NCBI GenBank assembly: GCA_019415335.1
Contig: DXKH01000051.1
Span: forward strand, 69,457 to 133,456
Source: Citrobacter sp.
GTDB lineage: Bacteria; Pseudomonadota; Gammaproteobacteria; Enterobacterales; Enterobacteriaceae
Direction of reading: 5' to 3'
DNA: 64,000 nucleotides
Shown: in pieces, positions 30,234 through 43,000 of the stretch
How positions within the stretch are numbered: position 1 is the first letter of the stretch
Layout of the letters: each line of letters starts with the position of its first letter
Notes under the pieces: generated by a model
Seen by the model: the letters and a program-made list of their open reading frames with translations, nothing else
The model's database searches: none
Told to the model about the DNA's origin: nothing
Program-made: the position numbers and the translations under genes

Positions 30234-31565
30234 GTGGTGAAGGAACGTAGAACCGAACTGGTACAGGGATTCCGTCATTCTGTTCCCTATATCAATACCC
30301 ATCGGGGAAAAACGTTTGTCATTATGCTTGGCGGCGAAGCCATTGAGCATGAAAACTTTTCCAGCATCGTCAACGACATTGGGCTTCTTCACAGCCTCGG
30401 CATACGCCTGGTGGTGGTTTATGGCGCGCGTCCGCAAATCGACGCCAATCTTGTCACCCATCACCATGAGCCGATGTATCACAAAAATACCCGCGTCACT
30501 GACGCCAAAACGCTGGAACTGGTCAAGCAGGCGGCAGGAACGTTGCAGTTGGATATCACCGCCCGCCTGTCGATGAGCCTCAACAATACGCCGCTACAAG
30601 GCGCGCATATCAACGTGGTCAGCGGCAACTTTATCATTGCGCAACCGCTGGGCGTCGATGACGGCGTGGATTACTGCCACAGCGGGCGTATCCGTCGTAT
30701 CGATGAAGAGGCGATCCACCGTCAACTGGACAGTGGTGCCATTGTGCTGATGGGCCCCGTTGCGGTGTCTGTCACCGGCGAAAGCTTTAACCTGACCTCG
30801 GAAGAGATCGCCACACAACTGGCGATCAAGCTGAAAGCGGAAAAGATGATCGGCTTTTGCTCTTCACAGGGGGTGATCAACGACAACGGCGATATCGTCT
30901 CCGAACTGTTCCCGAACGAAGCGCAGGCGCGCGTGGAAGCGCAGGAAGAAAAAGGCGATTACAACTCAGGCACCGTACGCTTCCTGCGTGGCGCGGTGAA
31001 AGCCTGCCGCAGCGGCGTCCGTCGCTGTCATCTGATCAGCTATCAGGAAGATGGCGCGCTGTTGCAGGAGTTGTTCTCGCGCGACGGTATCGGGACGCAA
31101 ATTGTGATGGAAAGCGCCGAGCAGATCCGTCGCGCCACCATTAACGATATCGGCGGGATCCTGGAGCTGATCCGCCCGCTGGAACAGCAGGGCATTCTGG
31201 TGCGTCGTTCACGCGAACAGCTGGAGATGGAAATCGACAAATTCACCATTATCCAGCGCGATAACATGACTATCGCCTGTGCCGCACTGTACCCCTTCCC
31301 GGAAGAGAAAATCGGCGAAATGGCCTGCGTGGCTGTCCATCCGGACTACCGCAGTTCTTCAAGGGGAGAAGTGTTACTGGAGCGGATCGCCGCCCAGGCG
31401 AAGCAGATTGGCCTGAGTAAGCTGTTCGTCCTGACGACCCGCAGCATTCACTGGTTCCAGGAGCGCGGCTTCACCCCCGTGGATATCGACCTGCTGCCGG
31501 AAAGCAAGAAAGAGATGTATAACTATCAGCGGAAATCCAAAGTACTGATGGCGGATTTGGGTTAG
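30234..31565 (+). CDS. argA: N-acetylglutamate synthase ArgA
   Basis: First step of arginine biosynthesis: acetyl-CoA plus glutamate to N-acetylglutamate. 443 residues. N-terminal amino-acid-kinase-like domain (about 25-280, [18 protein letters not shown] and [11 protein letters not shown]) that binds the feedback inhibitor arginine. C-terminal GNAT domain (about 295-443, [18 protein letters not shown] and [17 protein letters not shown]). Start codon GTG at 30234, as in E. coli, after ATGAGGATAT. Likely repressed by ArgR through the boxes just upstream. Confidence 0.96.
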   Translation: MVKERRTELVQGFRHSVPYINTHRGKTFVIMLGGEAIEHENFSSIVNDIGLLHSLGIRLVVVYGARPQIDANLVTHHHEPMYHKNTRVTDAKTLELVKQAAGTLQLDITARLSMSLNNTPLQGAHINVVSGNFIIAQPLGVDDGVDYCHSGRIRRIDEEAIHRQLDSGAIVLMGPVAVSVTGESFNLTSEEIATQLAIKLKAEKMIGFCSSQGVINDNGDIVSELFPNEAQARVEAQEEKGDYNSGTVRFLRGAVKACRSGVRRCHLISYQEDGALLQELFSRDGIGTQIVMESAEQIRRATINDIGGILELIRPLEQQGILVRRSREQLEMEIDKFTIIQRDNMTIACAALYPFPEEKIGEMACVAVHPDYRSSSRGEVLLERIAAQAKQIGLSKLFVLTTRSIHWFQERGFTPVDIDLLPESKKEMYNYQRKSKVLMADLG

Positions 31566-31578
31566 AGGTTATCGAATT

Positions 31579-31659
31579 GCCGGATGGCGGCGTAAACGCC
31601 TTATCCGGCCTACCGTCACCAACTCAACGTTGGCCGGATAAGCGCAATCGCCATCCGGC
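31579..31659. repeat. BIME between argA and recD
   Basis: REP units GCCGGATGGCGGCG...CGCCTTATCCGGC (31579-31609) and GCCGGATAAGCGC...CGCCATCCGGC (31633-31659) in opposite orientations, between convergent argA and recD. Confidence 0.85.
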
Positions 31660-31665
31660 AACATC

Positions 31666-33483
31666 TCATGTAAACAACGTCGACAGCCCGCTGCGACGTT
31701 CGGTTCGGGTAGCAACCGCACTGCCAAGAATGCGCTCATCGGCATACAACGACAGGCGGCGACGTGCGCGGGTGACGGCGGTATACACCAGTTCCCGTGT
31801 CACCACCGGCGTGCGCTGCGTGGGTAACACCAGCGCGGCGTGGTCAAACTCCGACCCCTGTGATTTGTGCACCGTCATCGCCCAGGTGGTTTCATGCTCC
31901 GGCAGGCGACTGGGCTGCACAGACTTAATGCTGCCATCCGGCATCGCAAACCAGACCCTTAATCCTTGCCCACGATCGAGCGCTACGCCGATATCGCCGT
32001 TAAACAAGCCCAAGGCGCTGTCGTTGCGGGCAATCATCACCGGCCGACCTTCATACCAGCGGGAATGCGGCAGACGATGAATTTTACGTTTTTGCTGCAT
32101 CGCCAGTTCGATGCGTTCATTTAGTCCGCTCACGCCAAACGGCCCTTCACGCAGCGCACACAGCAACTGGAACTCATTGAACGCCTGAATGATTAACGCA
32201 GGCTCCGCGCGCGCCTGAAGCAACGTCAGGTAGTGTCCGTAACCCGTCAGGGCATCTTCAAGCAGGGTGGCGTAGTCTTCACTGCTCTCCAGCGTCCGTT
32301 TATCGATATCGCTGAAACCCTGCTGGAAAACGCTGTTTATCGCCGCCTTGTCACCACGGTTAATCGCCGCAGCCAGTTGTCCAATGCCAGAATCACTGCC
32401 AAAACGGTAGCTCTTTTGCAGCAGACAGAGACTGTCCCGCAGCGTAGCTGCCTCTTCGCCAGCACCAGCCGGAACGGGCATCCCCGTCAGGCGTGTCAGT
32501 TGCTGCGCCCGTTCTGGAGTATAGCCCGCATTCACCCAGGCGCAGATATCCCCCAACACCGCCCCTGCCTCGACCGAGGCAAGCTGATCGCGATCGCCGA
32601 GGAAAATAACGCGCCCATGCGGCGGCAGCGCATCGATCAAACGCGACATCATCGGCAGGTCGATCATTGACGCCTCATCCACCACCAGCACATCCAGATG
32701 CAACGGGTTGCCTGCGTGATAGCGTAAGCGCTGACTGCCGGGTTGCGCGCCCAGCAACCGGTGCAAAGTGCTGGCATCATCCGGGATGCGTTTCTTTTGT
32801 TCATCCGTCAGCGGCAACTGGCGCAGCGCCTGACCTAAGGACTCCGTCAGACGCGCAGCGGCTTTACCCGTCGGCGCCGCCAGACGAATACGGCAACGCT
32901 CGCCTTCCGTCATCTGGATCAACGCCGCCAGCAATTTTGCCACGGTCGTCGTTTTCCCCGTCCCCGGCCCGCCGGAAATCACTGAAATACGGCGGGTCAG
33001 CGCCACCGCCGCGGCAACTTTTTGCCAGTTGATGTCGTTTGTCGTCGGGAACAGCGCTTCCAGCGTTTGCGTCAGCAAGGCTTCATCCACCTCAATGGGT
33101 CGATTCACCTCGCTAAAGAAATGCGCAACGGTACGTTCGTTGCGCCACATCCGGTTCAGATACAAGCGGTCGCCGTGGAGGATCATCGGCGATGGTCGCT
33201 CTCCACGGCTGACGGCGTCCGATGCGAGCAGGCATTCTGCCCAGTCCGCCGGTTCGCCAGTCTCACTCAGACAGGCTGCCAGGATGGGTGGCAAGTCTGC
33301 ATCCCCCGCCAGTCGGGCGAGCGGTAAACAGACGTGCCCTTCTCCGGCATCCCGACTGAGCAACGCCGCAGCCAGCGTCACGGCAGGTTCATGTTCGCCG
33401 GTCACCGCCAGCGCGAATTGCGCATCCAGGGGGCGTAGTTGCTTCTGCTCGACGGCCTCAAGCAATCGCTTCTGTAGCGTCAT
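31666..33483 (-). CDS. recD: Exodeoxyribonuclease V alpha subunit RecD
   Basis: 5'-3' helicase of the RecBCD complex. 605 residues, three fewer than I recall for E. coli. Superfamily 1B motifs: Walker [13 protein letters not shown] with K177, DEASMIDL (Walker B), FLGDRDQL, and the C-terminal [13 protein letters not shown] and [11 protein letters not shown]. Its N-terminal ~110 residues dock to RecC. The ATG overlaps the recB stop by three bases, so the two are translationally coupled. Confidence 0.97.
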   Translation of the reverse strand: MTLQKRLLEAVEQKQLRPLDAQFALAVTGEHEPAVTLAAALLSRDAGEGHVCLPLARLAGDADLPPILAACLSETGEPADWAECLLASDAVSRGERPSPMILHGDRLYLNRMWRNERTVAHFFSEVNRPIEVDEALLTQTLEALFPTTNDINWQKVAAAVALTRRISVISGGPGTGKTTTVAKLLAALIQMTEGERCRIRLAAPTGKAAARLTESLGQALRQLPLTDEQKKRIPDDASTLHRLLGAQPGSQRLRYHAGNPLHLDVLVVDEASMIDLPMMSRLIDALPPHGRVIFLGDRDQLASVEAGAVLGDICAWVNAGYTPERAQQLTRLTGMPVPAGAGEEAATLRDSLCLLQKSYRFGSDSGIGQLAAAINRGDKAAINSVFQQGFSDIDKRTLESSEDYATLLEDALTGYGHYLTLLQARAEPALIIQAFNEFQLLCALREGPFGVSGLNERIELAMQQKRKIHRLPHSRWYEGRPVMIARNDSALGLFNGDIGVALDRGQGLRVWFAMPDGSIKSVQPSRLPEHETTWAMTVHKSQGSEFDHAALVLPTQRTPVVTRELVYTAVTRARRRLSLYADERILGSAVATRTERRSGLSTLFT

Positions 33484-36400
33484 GATGCCTCCTCCAGCAC
33501 CGTACCGGCAAACATCTCATCCATCCGGGCAATCAACTCACTCGCCGGGCGGGTGGTGTAAATCCCTTGCTGCGGCTGTTCACTGTCCACGCCGCGCAGG
33601 AACAGATAAATCACGCCGCCAAAATGGCGTTCGTAATCGTAATCCGCAATGCGATGACGCAGATACCGGTGTAGCGCGAGGGTATAGAGCTGATACTGCA
33701 AATCGTAGCGATGTGCCTGCATGGCCGCCGCCATCGCCTCCGGGGTGTAAGCCGAGCTGTTTTCTCCCAGCCAGTTTGATTTGTAATCCAGCAGGTAATA
33801 GCGCCCGTTGTGACGAAACACCAGATCGATAAAGCCCTTCAGCATTCCGCGAACCTGAGTGAATTCCAGCGGCGGACAGCCCGCCGAGAGTGGGTCAAAC
33901 TGACGGATCAGCGCATCCAGTTTCTCCGCGATAAGCGGTTGGCTAATGGGCAGATAAAACTCCATCTCGACCTGTTTTTCACGCGCAGAAAGCTGGCTCA
34001 GGCTGACCCCCGTCTCATTGAGCGGCGCATGGAGAATGGCCGTCACCCACGCGGTAATGACCGGTTCCCAACTGGCATCGTAGCCACCAAGCTCCAGTTT
34101 TTCCTGCACCCAGGCAGCCTCAACCGGCTGGGTAAAATCGAGATCTTCAAACAGGCTATGTAAAAATGTCCCCGGCGACGCGCCGCGTGGGAACTGGTGC
34201 GGCGTCAGTTCCGGCTCCTCAATCACCTCACCGACGCCTGTTGCATCGATATCCAGTCGTGGCATCAGATCCTGTGCGATGCCGTGGCCACGCTGTTGCA
34301 GGCCGGAATAGCTGGTCACCCGCCAGTTGTCGCCCGGCGTTCGTTGTACTTGTCTGGCATTGAGCGACGCCCCGTTCGCAATGGCGCCGGGCAACGGCTC
34401 CATGCTAGCCGCTTCCGGGATACGACAGACGATGTTCTCATCGCAAACTGCCTCTATCGCGGCGCGTAGCCCGGCTGCATCCATCGGTTCGCCTTTTTGC
34501 AGCAGACGCCCCAGCGCGCTCTGATGTACATCGGTATCGCCCTTTTTATCGCCCCGACGACGCACCAGAGGCGCAACGCCCAGACTGCAGTGCCAGACTG
34601 AACGGGTCAGCGCCACATACAGTAAGCGCAGATCTTCCGCCAGCCGTTCAGCTTCTGCCAGCGCCACGCTTTCATCCGCTTCGCTCAGATCCAGAACCGC
34701 TTCAAACGAGTTGCGATCGTGGTAAAACGCCTGATCCTGAATACGGAAATGAGTAATAAACGGCAGCCAGACCAGCGGATACTCCAGCCCTTTTGACTTG
34801 TGGATGGTGACGATCTGCACCAGATGGCTGTCGCTTTCCAGACGCATTTGCTGACTGGAGGCGTTACTGTCAGGCTCAAGAATGTGCTGTGACAACCAGC
34901 GCACCAGCGCATGCTCGCTTTCCAGTTGCGAAGCGGCCTCCTGCAACAGCTCGCTGATGTGCAAAATATCGGTCAGGCGGCGCTCGCCCCCTGCCGTCGC
35001 CAGCAGGTTTTCCGCAATCTGTCGCGCCGACATCAGCGCGCGTAGCATCGGCATCACGCCCCGTTTCTGCCAGATCTGGCGGTAACCGACAAACTCGTCG
35101 ACTACCTGATCCCAGGCATTTTCATCGCCGTTGAGCATGTCAATGTCGCGAGCGTTCAACCCCATCATTGAGGTCGCCAGCGCGCTGCGCAGCGTATTTT
35201 CCTTTTCCGGCGCCATTACGGCCTGTAGCACCCAGAGCATCTCCTGCGCTTCCAGCGTTTCAAACACGCTGTCACGGTTGGAAAGATAGACGGACGGAAT
35301 CGCTAATTGTGTCAGGGCATCGCGCACCAGCGCCGCTTCCTGGCGGCTACGCACCAGCACGCTGATATCCGCCGCACTCACCGGACGCGCATCACGACCG
35401 CTAATAAGCATCGCCTCACCGTTCAACCCGGCTTTCAACCAGTCGCGGATCTGCGCGGCGCACACCTGTGCCATATAGCTTTGATAATCCCCAACTCCGC
35501 AGCTTTCCCCTTCCATCAGCCACATCGTCATTGCGGGCTGAGTTTCGCCGCGAAATTCAAAACGCAGCGACTGATTTTTATCGGCGTATTTCACCGGCTG
35601 AAACGGGATCTCGCGAAACATAAAGGCGTCGTCCATCTGGCTGAACAGCCTGTTGACGCTGTTCACCATGCCCGGTGCGGAACGCCAGTTGGTGTCGAGG
35701 GTATAGTGCGCGCTGACCTCACTGCGGGCCTTCATATAGGTAAAAATATCCGCGCCACGGAACGCATAAATCGCCTGCTTCGGGTCGCCAATCAATAGCA
35801 GCGCGGTATCTGGCTGATGTTGCCAGATGCGACGAAAAATACGGTATTGCTGCGGATCGGTATCCTGGAACTCATCAATCATTGCTACCGGGAAGCGGGT
35901 ACGGATCGCCGCCGCCAGCGCATCGCCGCTTTCACTGCGTAGCGCTCCATCCAGTCGGCTGAGCATGTCATCAAATCCCAGCTCACCCCGGCGGCGTTTT
36001 TCTTTCGCCACCGTCTCACGAATCTCCGCCAGTGCACGGGTGATCACCAGATCTCTGAGCGTCAGCGGTTCCGCCAGCAATTCATCAATCGCGACAAACA
36101 GCGGATGTTGCGGCACCACGCCGCCTTCTTTAGTGCGCTCTTCAAGGAAACGCTGAGCGAATTTCTCCAGTGCCTCTGGCAACTGGTAGCTTTGCGTTCC
36201 GGACTGCGCCCAGGCGCTGATCTTCTCGATCCATTTGCCCTGGTTGCCACGGTTAAATTTACGCCGGTCGATGCCTGAGGCTTCCATCAATCCCTCAAGC
36301 TCACCCACCGCGTCACACCACTGTTGCTTAAGGGTATTGATTCGCTGCACGATCTGTTGATGACGGGACGCCAGCGTTTCGTCATCCGGTGGCGGCGCTT

Positions 36401-37025
36401 TGATGACCGGCGCTTCCCCTTGCAGGTAACGGTTAATATCCGCCAGCAGCGCCTGCGGCCCTTTCCACGTTTCAAACACTACCTGAGCAATTTCACGCGG
36501 CAAGGGATAACAGTGTCGACGCCAGAAATCCGCACAGGCCTGGTAGCGCAGCAATGATTCATCCTCGATCAACTGTTGCTCAAACAACATGCCGGATTCG
36601 AAGGCATTCAGACTTAGCATGCGCTGACAAAAACCGTGGATGGTGAACACCGCCGCCTCATCCATCTGTCTCTCGGCGAGCAGCAGCCACTGAGCCGCCT
36701 GCTTTTTATCGTCGATCTCGTCCAGCAGACGGGCATAAAGGGGGTTGTCAGTCGATTCGCGCAGGCAGGCGATCCGCAGTTCATGAATATTACTGCGGAT
36801 ACGTCCGCGCAACTCTTCGGTGGCGGCCTCAGTAAAGGTCACCACCAGCAGTTCTTCAACGGTCAGGGGACGGGGAAAGGCGGAGGAACCGCCGAGCCCG
36901 AGGAGCAGGCGCAGATAGAGCGCCGCGATAGTAAAGGTTTTGCCGGTGCCCGCAGAGGCTTCAATCAGGCGCTCGCCCGTGAGGGGCAAGCGCAGGGGAT
37001 CAAGGGACTCGGCGACATCATTCAT
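33480..37025 (-). CDS. recB: Exodeoxyribonuclease V beta subunit RecB
   Basis: 3'-5' helicase and the sole nuclease of RecBCD; loads RecA after Chi recognition. 1181 residues. Walker [12 protein letters not shown] with K29 near the N terminus; UvrD-like helicase motifs [33 protein letters not shown] and [17 protein letters not shown]-terminal nuclease domain with [10 protein letters not shown], whose aspartate and lysine are catalytic. The start overlaps the ptrA stop by eight bases, and the stop overlaps recD. Confidence 0.97.
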   Translation of the reverse strand: MNDVAESLDPLRLPLTGERLIEASAGTGKTFTIAALYLRLLLGLGGSSAFPRPLTVEELLVVTFTEAATEELRGRIRSNIHELRIACLRESTDNPLYARLLDEIDDKKQAAQWLLLAERQMDEAAVFTIHGFCQRMLSLNAFESGMLFEQQLIEDESLLRYQACADFWRRHCYPLPREIAQVVFETWKGPQALLADINRYLQGEAPVIKAPPPDDETLASRHQQIVQRINTLKQQWCDAVGELEGLMEASGIDRRKFNRGNQGKWIEKISAWAQSGTQSYQLPEALEKFAQRFLEERTKEGGVVPQHPLFVAIDELLAEPLTLRDLVITRALAEIRETVAKEKRRRGELGFDDMLSRLDGALRSESGDALAAAIRTRFPVAMIDEFQDTDPQQYRIFRRIWQHQPDTALLLIGDPKQAIYAFRGADIFTYMKARSEVSAHYTLDTNWRSAPGMVNSVNRLFSQMDDAFMFREIPFQPVKYADKNQSLRFEFRGETQPAMTMWLMEGESCGVGDYQSYMAQVCAAQIRDWLKAGLNGEAMLISGRDARPVSAADISVLVRSRQEAALVRDALTQLAIPSVYLSNRDSVFETLEAQEMLWVLQAVMAPEKENTLRSALATSMMGLNARDIDMLNGDENAWDQVVDEFVGYRQIWQKRGVMPMLRALMSARQIAENLLATAGGERRLTDILHISELLQEAASQLESEHALVRWLSQHILEPDSNASSQQMRLESDSHLVQIVTIHKSKGLEYPLVWLPFITHFRIQDQAFYHDRNSFEAVLDLSEADESVALAEAERLAEDLRLLYVALTRSVWHCSLGVAPLVRRRGDKKGDTDVHQSALGRLLQKGEPMDAAGLRAAIEAVCDENIVCRIPEAASMEPLPGAIANGASLNARQVQRTPGDNWRVTSYSGLQQRGHGIAQDLMPRLDIDATGVGEVIEEPELTPHQFPRGASPGTFLHSLFEDLDFTQPVEAAWVQEKLELGGYDASWEPVITAWVTAILHAPLNETGVSLSQLSAREKQVEMEFYLPISQPLIAEKLDALIRQFDPLSAGCPPLEFTQVRGMLKGFIDLVFRHNGRYYLLDYKSNWLGENSSAYTPEAMAAAMQAHRYDLQYQLYTLALHRYLRHRIADYDYERHFGGVIYLFLRGVDSEQPQQGIYTTRPASELIARMDEMFAGTVLEEAS

Positions 37026-39906
37026 TCTGTTCTCTCACCAGGGGCAAAGTTTGCTGCAACGCGCTGACGCTGTCCCACACTTTCCAGCCTTCCGGGTGCA
37101 CATAGTGCGGCTTCCCGTTTTGACCGCCGGAAATCTGCGACAGTACCGCCATGCCTTGCGGCTCGACCACCGCCTGATGGAAGAAATCAGCAAGTTTTTG
37201 CGGCGTCAGCTGTTTTATCTGAGCCACAATTTTATCACGTGAATCGAAGCGCATATTACCGCGATCGAAATCTTTGCTTAATTTCGATGCTTCTTCGCCC
37301 AGCGTTTGCGGTGCCTGCAACATCTGCGCGACGATAGCCTGCTTAATCTGGGCGAACTCTTCTGGTTTCATCGCCCGCAGCTTTGCTTCTGCCGTGGGGA
37401 AAAACGCCTTGTAGCGATCCCAGAGATAAGGTGGCTGTTTATCGCTACTTTGCAGCAGGAAGCCCATTCCCCACTGGCGTCCGATGCTTATCGGGAAGGC
37501 GAACACCGCATACCCTAACTGCTCTTCCGTACGCAGTTGATTGTAGAACCACGGCTGGACAATTTGACCCAGCATGGCGCTGTAGGCCGCGCTGGCAAAC
37601 TCATCATAGCCAGTGGGGACAAAGACCGCCGCCAGTGCGGAGTCGGTGCTGCTGCCCGCTTTTTCAAAAATGGCCGACTGTTTCTTATCCACCAGCACAT
37701 CTTTGTTGCGACACCATTCGGAGCCGTTGGCTCCCAACTGCTTCTGGATTTCCCGCGCCATCGTCGTGACCTGCGCTTCGCTCATGTTACCAACCGCCAG
37801 GAACTCCGGACGAGCGCCCGTTTTCAACGCATCACGGTAGGCCATCACCTCTTTCAGGGTAATCGACGGCAGCAGCGCACGCCGCTCGTCGCGGGAGAAA
37901 TAGGGTACCTGAGAGATCATCTGCACCGGCATAATCGCCTGCTCGTAGGCTTTCCCTTTCTCGGCGGAATCCATCATCTGGCTATACCAGGATTTCGCCT
38001 GTTCAAGCTGTTCTTCAGTTGCGGTGTAGCTGAAATAGCCTTCAAGCAACGCCTGGAAAAGCTGTGGCAGACGCTGAGTGTAGCCGTCAGCATTGAGCAT
38101 TAAGCCATTGTTGGCGTTAGTCGAAAAACCGATACCGCCCACAGCCGCCTGATTACTTAACTGATCGAGCGCAATTCCCGCCAGATAGTCGTTCAGCGCA
38201 AACATAACCTGGTTTCTGGCGCTGTCCATCGCCTGCGGATTACGCAGGATGACGCTCACGTCTGCTTTTGGCTCGCTGGAAAAATGCTGGCTCGGCGCAT
38301 ACACCACGCGCAGACCAGGCTCATCCACAATTAACGCCGGACGATCATATTTCTTTTCCGATTTGATCAGCGTGAAATCATCAGGAATATAGGGGTTCAG
38401 TTCCGGCAACGACAGTGCAATATCCTGCGCCTTTTTCTGCCAGTCGCTGAACGTCTGTTCGCTGATTTTATCGACCTGATAAGGGGCATCAACGAAGTAA
38501 GCGGTCTTATTGTGCGGCTCTTTCGGGCTGATGTACCAGATACGCGCATTTTGCGGCGTCATCATCTCCAGACGCGCCTGAATGGCTTTCGCATCGTATT
38601 GATCGGCAATGTTCACTGCGTCCAGCGTATGCGCCACCGGCACGCGGATCATGGTATCCGCCAGCCATTCGACGTAGTCCATATCACGGGTGATCGACGG
38701 GTAACGGAAGTCGAGATCAAGCACATGTGACAGCTCGTCAAAGTAGCGTTTATCGACGCCCTTTTCGCGTAACAGATTGAGGTAGCTGAAAATAGCCGCA
38801 ACCACCTCTTCGCGGTTCGCCAGCCCTTTGTCGGTCAGGGTAGCGGAAATGGCTAACACACCGCTGTTACCGTTAACCACCGGATCGGAGTCCGCACGAA
38901 TGCCTTCTACCAGCCCTTGTTTTTGCAGCCAGTCAGAAAGCGTACCCGGGCTACGGTTACCGATCAGATAGGTAATTAGCTCGTCGGTTTTACTGCGAAA
39001 CTGGGCGCTGTTGTTGTCGATTCGGAACTCAACGCGCAGCACTTTACGCGGCAGTGCAGGAACGTAATGGATGATAACGCCCTTCTGCGCATCGGTGACG
39101 ACCGGAACGGTAATTTCCGGCTTTTCGATATTCTTGTTGGGTACTCGCCCAAAAGTCTCTGCAGCAATCTTTGCCAGTTCCGGCAACGGCTTATTGCTGT
39201 AGATAACCGCTTTCATCAGATTGGCGGAGTAATACATGCTGTGAAAATCGCGCAACGCCTGCTGCACCGGGTTACCTGGTTTGTCGCTTAAGGTTTCCAG
39301 GTTGCCACCGGAAAAACGTGAGCCAGGGTGCGCCGGGTTGATCGTTTCCGCACTCACCTGCGCCATCCGCATCCCGTCACGGGTGCGCGCCATCGTCAGC
39401 TCAGCGTTTACCGCATTGCGCTCACGATCGGCATATTTTTTATCCAGCAGCGGTTCCGCAATGGCATCAGCCAGGCGGTCAACGGCACCGGTAAGCGCGT
39501 CGTTCTCCACTTCCAGATAGAACGCCGTACGGTACGGCGCGGTACTGGCATTGTGGCTGCCACCGTGCAGTTTGAGGTATTCCGCAAGGCTGTCAGCCTG
39601 TGGGTACTTTTTCGACCCCATCAGACACATATGTTCAAGGTAATGCGCCAGTCCCTGATGCGCATCCGGATCTTCCAGCGACCCCACAGGCACCACCAGC
39701 GCAGAAAGCGATTTCACCGCCTGCGGGTCGGATACCAGTAATACCACCATGCCATTATCCAGACGAATAGCCTGATACTGGCGGGTATCTTTGTCGCTTT
39801 TACGGATGGTTTCCGCAATGGGCTGCCAACCGATGTCTGCCTGACTTAAGGGCGCCCAAAAGGCGACCAACAACAGTAACGCTTTGAACCAGGTGCTGCG
39901 GGGCAT
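37018..39906 (-). CDS. ptrA: Protease III (pitrilysin) PtrA
   Basis: Periplasmic zinc metalloprotease of the M16 family, cleaving small peptides such as the insulin B chain. 962 residues, the family length. Signal peptide with likely cleavage after A23 (PLSQA/DIGWQ). The inverted zinc motif HYLEH gives H88, E91 and H92. Four tandem M16 half-domains are expected; only the first carries the metal site. Inserted between recC and recB, with its stop overlapping recB. No functional link to recombination is known. Confidence 0.97.
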   Translation of the reverse strand: MPRSTWFKALLLLVAFWAPLSQADIGWQPIAETIRKSDKDTRQYQAIRLDNGMVVLLVSDPQAVKSLSALVVPVGSLEDPDAHQGLAHYLEHMCLMGSKKYPQADSLAEYLKLHGGSHNASTAPYRTAFYLEVENDALTGAVDRLADAIAEPLLDKKYADRERNAVNAELTMARTRDGMRMAQVSAETINPAHPGSRFSGGNLETLSDKPGNPVQQALRDFHSMYYSANLMKAVIYSNKPLPELAKIAAETFGRVPNKNIEKPEITVPVVTDAQKGVIIHYVPALPRKVLRVEFRIDNNSAQFRSKTDELITYLIGNRSPGTLSDWLQKQGLVEGIRADSDPVVNGNSGVLAISATLTDKGLANREEVVAAIFSYLNLLREKGVDKRYFDELSHVLDLDFRYPSITRDMDYVEWLADTMIRVPVAHTLDAVNIADQYDAKAIQARLEMMTPQNARIWYISPKEPHNKTAYFVDAPYQVDKISEQTFSDWQKKAQDIALSLPELNPYIPDDFTLIKSEKKYDRPALIVDEPGLRVVYAPSQHFSSEPKADVSVILRNPQAMDSARNQVMFALNDYLAGIALDQLSNQAAVGGIGFSTNANNGLMLNADGYTQRLPQLFQALLEGYFSYTATEEQLEQAKSWYSQMMDSAEKGKAYEQAIMPVQMISQVPYFSRDERRALLPSITLKEVMAYRDALKTGARPEFLAVGNMSEAQVTTMAREIQKQLGANGSEWCRNKDVLVDKKQSAIFEKAGSSTDSALAAVFVPTGYDEFASAAYSAMLGQIVQPWFYNQLRTEEQLGYAVFAFPISIGRQWGMGFLLQSSDKQPPYLWDRYKAFFPTAEAKLRAMKPEEFAQIKQAIVAQMLQAPQTLGEEASKLSKDFDRGNMRFDSRDKIVAQIKQLTPQKLADFFHQAVVEPQGMAVLSQISGGQNGKPHYVHPEGWKVWDSVSALQQTLPLVREQNE

Positions 39907-40025
39907 TCAAGAACCTCATCATTAACTTTCTTTCTGCGCAAAGACACATTGGATGCTTCTCTGAGCAGGGCAACGCATCATAAAGGAAGCATCAAAATTG
40001 CGCAATTTTTATACAATCATCACGA

Positions 40026-43000
40026 CTAATTAAATCTGAAAAGCGGAAGCAGGTAACGTTGTGACTGCAAAATAATGGCCTCATAGGTTTCTGAGTCCAG
40101 TTGCCGCCACAGGCGCTGATACCAGATATCCTCGCCTTCGCCACGCACGACCATGTTGCCTTCGTAAGCCTGCATAAACTTCATGCGGGCTTTTTGTCGC
40201 GTATCATCGTCATCTAACATGGCATCATTTGCCGCGTCATAACAGGTTTTTATCCACGCGCCGCCGCTTTCTGGTAGCACCAGCAGCGGCGCGGACATCC
40301 CTTCGCGATATCCGTCAATCAGTTGCGCCAGATACCCCAATGCCTGCTCTTGTTCCAGCGGTGGGAAGCGCCACTCTCCGTCTTTTCGCAAAAACAGTCG
40401 GCTTTCACCTTTCCCTCCGCAGGCACAATAGACAAGGTGTTCAAGCCAAAGTTGCACACCCTGTGAAATGCTGATTAACGAAGGCCGCCAGCGCAGTAGA
40501 CCATCTTCCTGCACCTGCGGTAGCCAGCCGGTCAACTGCACGCCGTTGCAGTGCAGATCGACCTCCAGGCTTTGGCTCGGCTGACGGCAGGCCACGATCC
40601 TGTCCGCCAGTGTCAGCATTTCCTGATACTGAGCCTCCCAGAGGATCTCGCCATAAGCCCCATACGGCAGATCCCCCGCCGCACGGAAGCGGCGGAACAG
40701 ACGTTCGGCATCATCCTGTTCAACCAGCGCATTCAGTAACTGCTGGTTGAGCTGATAACGGGTCAACCCTTCCAGGGTAAACGGTTCGGTATCCGGGATT
40801 TCACTCTCTTCAGAGCGGAAGTTAACCTGCAAGCGCTGCTGGAAAAACGCCCGCACCGGATGCGCCCAGAAGCGTTGCAGCGTTTCCAGATTCAGCGTCT
40901 CTGGCATGTCAAAAGCTAACGGCTGCACAAAATCGCTATGGGCTTCGCCACGACGGCTTGCCGCCGGTAGCCACTCGCTGGCGTAGCTCTGCTGCTCACC
41001 GGGCAGGAAGTTTTGCGCATCGAACGGCATACGGGTATGCAGACGGGCAATATGCGCTTTCACCCGTTTCTCGCTCTCATCGCTGGTTAACGCCTCGTCA
41101 CCCGGCAAATAGTGGCTTTGTCCGATGTAATCGAGCAGCTCCTGCACCAGCACGGAAGGAAAACGTTCGCTGTTATCCTGGATTGAGCGCCCGATGTAGC
41201 TGATGTAAAGCGACTGCTGGGCAGAAATTAAGGCTTCGAGGAACAGATAACGGTCATCGTCACGACGGCTGCGATCCCCACGCATTGGTTTCTGGCTCAT
41301 GAGATCAAAACCGAGCGGCGCAAGCTGGCGCGGATAAACACCGTCGTTCATTCCCAGCAGACAGACCACTTTGAAGGGAATGGAACGCATCGGCATCAGC
41401 GTACAGATGTTTACCGGCCCGGCCAAAAAGCGCTGACTAATCCGCTCCTGATCCAACCGCTGCGCCAGTTCATCGCGCAGTAGCGACAGCGGGACCGCGT
41501 CATCATACTTAGCCTCTATTCCTTCGGCGATGATCGCTTGCCACTGTTGCTCGATCAGCGTCATAGCCGCCTCGGTTTCAGCGTCAGGCAGAAAGAAATC
41601 GTTGAGCATCTCCCGACACACTGGCAACCACTCTTCCAGTGGGCGTTCCTGTGCCAGGCCACGACGCCAGAGATTAAGCTGCATCAGTAACGATGCCAGA
41701 TGCCCTACCAGTTCGGCGATGAGTCCGCTGGATTCATCGTAAGGCAGAACGGACTGCCACTCGCCCTGCGCACTTTCCATGGCATAGCCCAGCAGCATGC
41801 GCGTGAGGCCAAATTGCCACGTATGCTGTCCCGTTGCCGGAAGTTCCAGTTCCCGCACGTTGTCGTCATCAATGCCCCAGCGAATGCCCGATTCATTGAC
41901 CCACAACCGCAAATAACGCAATCCTTCTTCGCTGATATTGAAGCGCGCCGCCAGCACGGGGACATCCAGCAGAGCCAGCACATCCTCAGAAACAAAACGG
42001 CTGTCAGGCAGAGACAGCAGGCTGATGAACGCCTGCAACACCGGATGCGACTGACGCGCCCGGCGATCGGAAATCGCATAAGGCAGATAACGCTCCGCAG
42101 GGGCGCTGCCAAAGACCGCCTGAATAAACGGGCTATAGCTGTCGATATCGGCCACCATCACGATGATGTCGCGCGGCGTGAGCGTTGGGTCTGCCTCCAG
42201 CATTGCCAGCAGACGATCGTGGAGGACTTCGACTTCACGCTGTGGGCTATGACAGACGTGGAAGGTGACGCTGGTGTCGTTTGGATCAAGGCGTCGTTTA
42301 TTGTCACTGCGGGAATACTCTTCAAGACTCACGCCCGCCACTGCGTGGTTTTCCAGCTCAAGAATATCGGCCTGGATGTTATGCAACAGGTTATCCGGCG
42401 TAATGTCGACAAACGCATCCAGTTCCTGGCTGTTTTCCAGTTCGGAAAGCAGATAAATATAGTCGCGTCCCAGTTTTCCCCACGAGGCCAGCATCGGGTT
42501 ACCGACATCCTGTTCGCCATCGCCGTTAAACAAACTTTCGGCATTCGCATTGTCACGAAACAGCGGTAAATGACGGTCTTCAAAACTGTGTCGCCGCTGA
42601 CGTGCCAGCAGTTTTGCCAGATATGCCGGATCTTTGATGTCGCCCCAGTAGTAGCGGCAGGGATTGGTGAAGAGCAGATGAATGTCGATATGTTTACCGA
42701 GCGCCTGCAGTGCCTGCAGGTATACAGGCGGCAACGCGGAGATCCCGCAGATAAACACACGAGAAGGGAGTCCTGCCGGGCAGCGTTCAGCGTTTTCGAG
42801 GGTCTGGATAAACCGTTGATAGAGATTAGCACGATGCCAGCGCGGCTGCCCCAGCGCATCGGTATACTCCACCAACGCCTTCCACAGCGGCGCCTGCCAG
42901 CTTTGCGCCTCTCCCAACCCTTCAACCGTTCGCCCCGCTTCCCACTGGGTTAGCCATTCCGGTCGGTACACCAGATACTGATCGAAAAGATCCGCCGCAC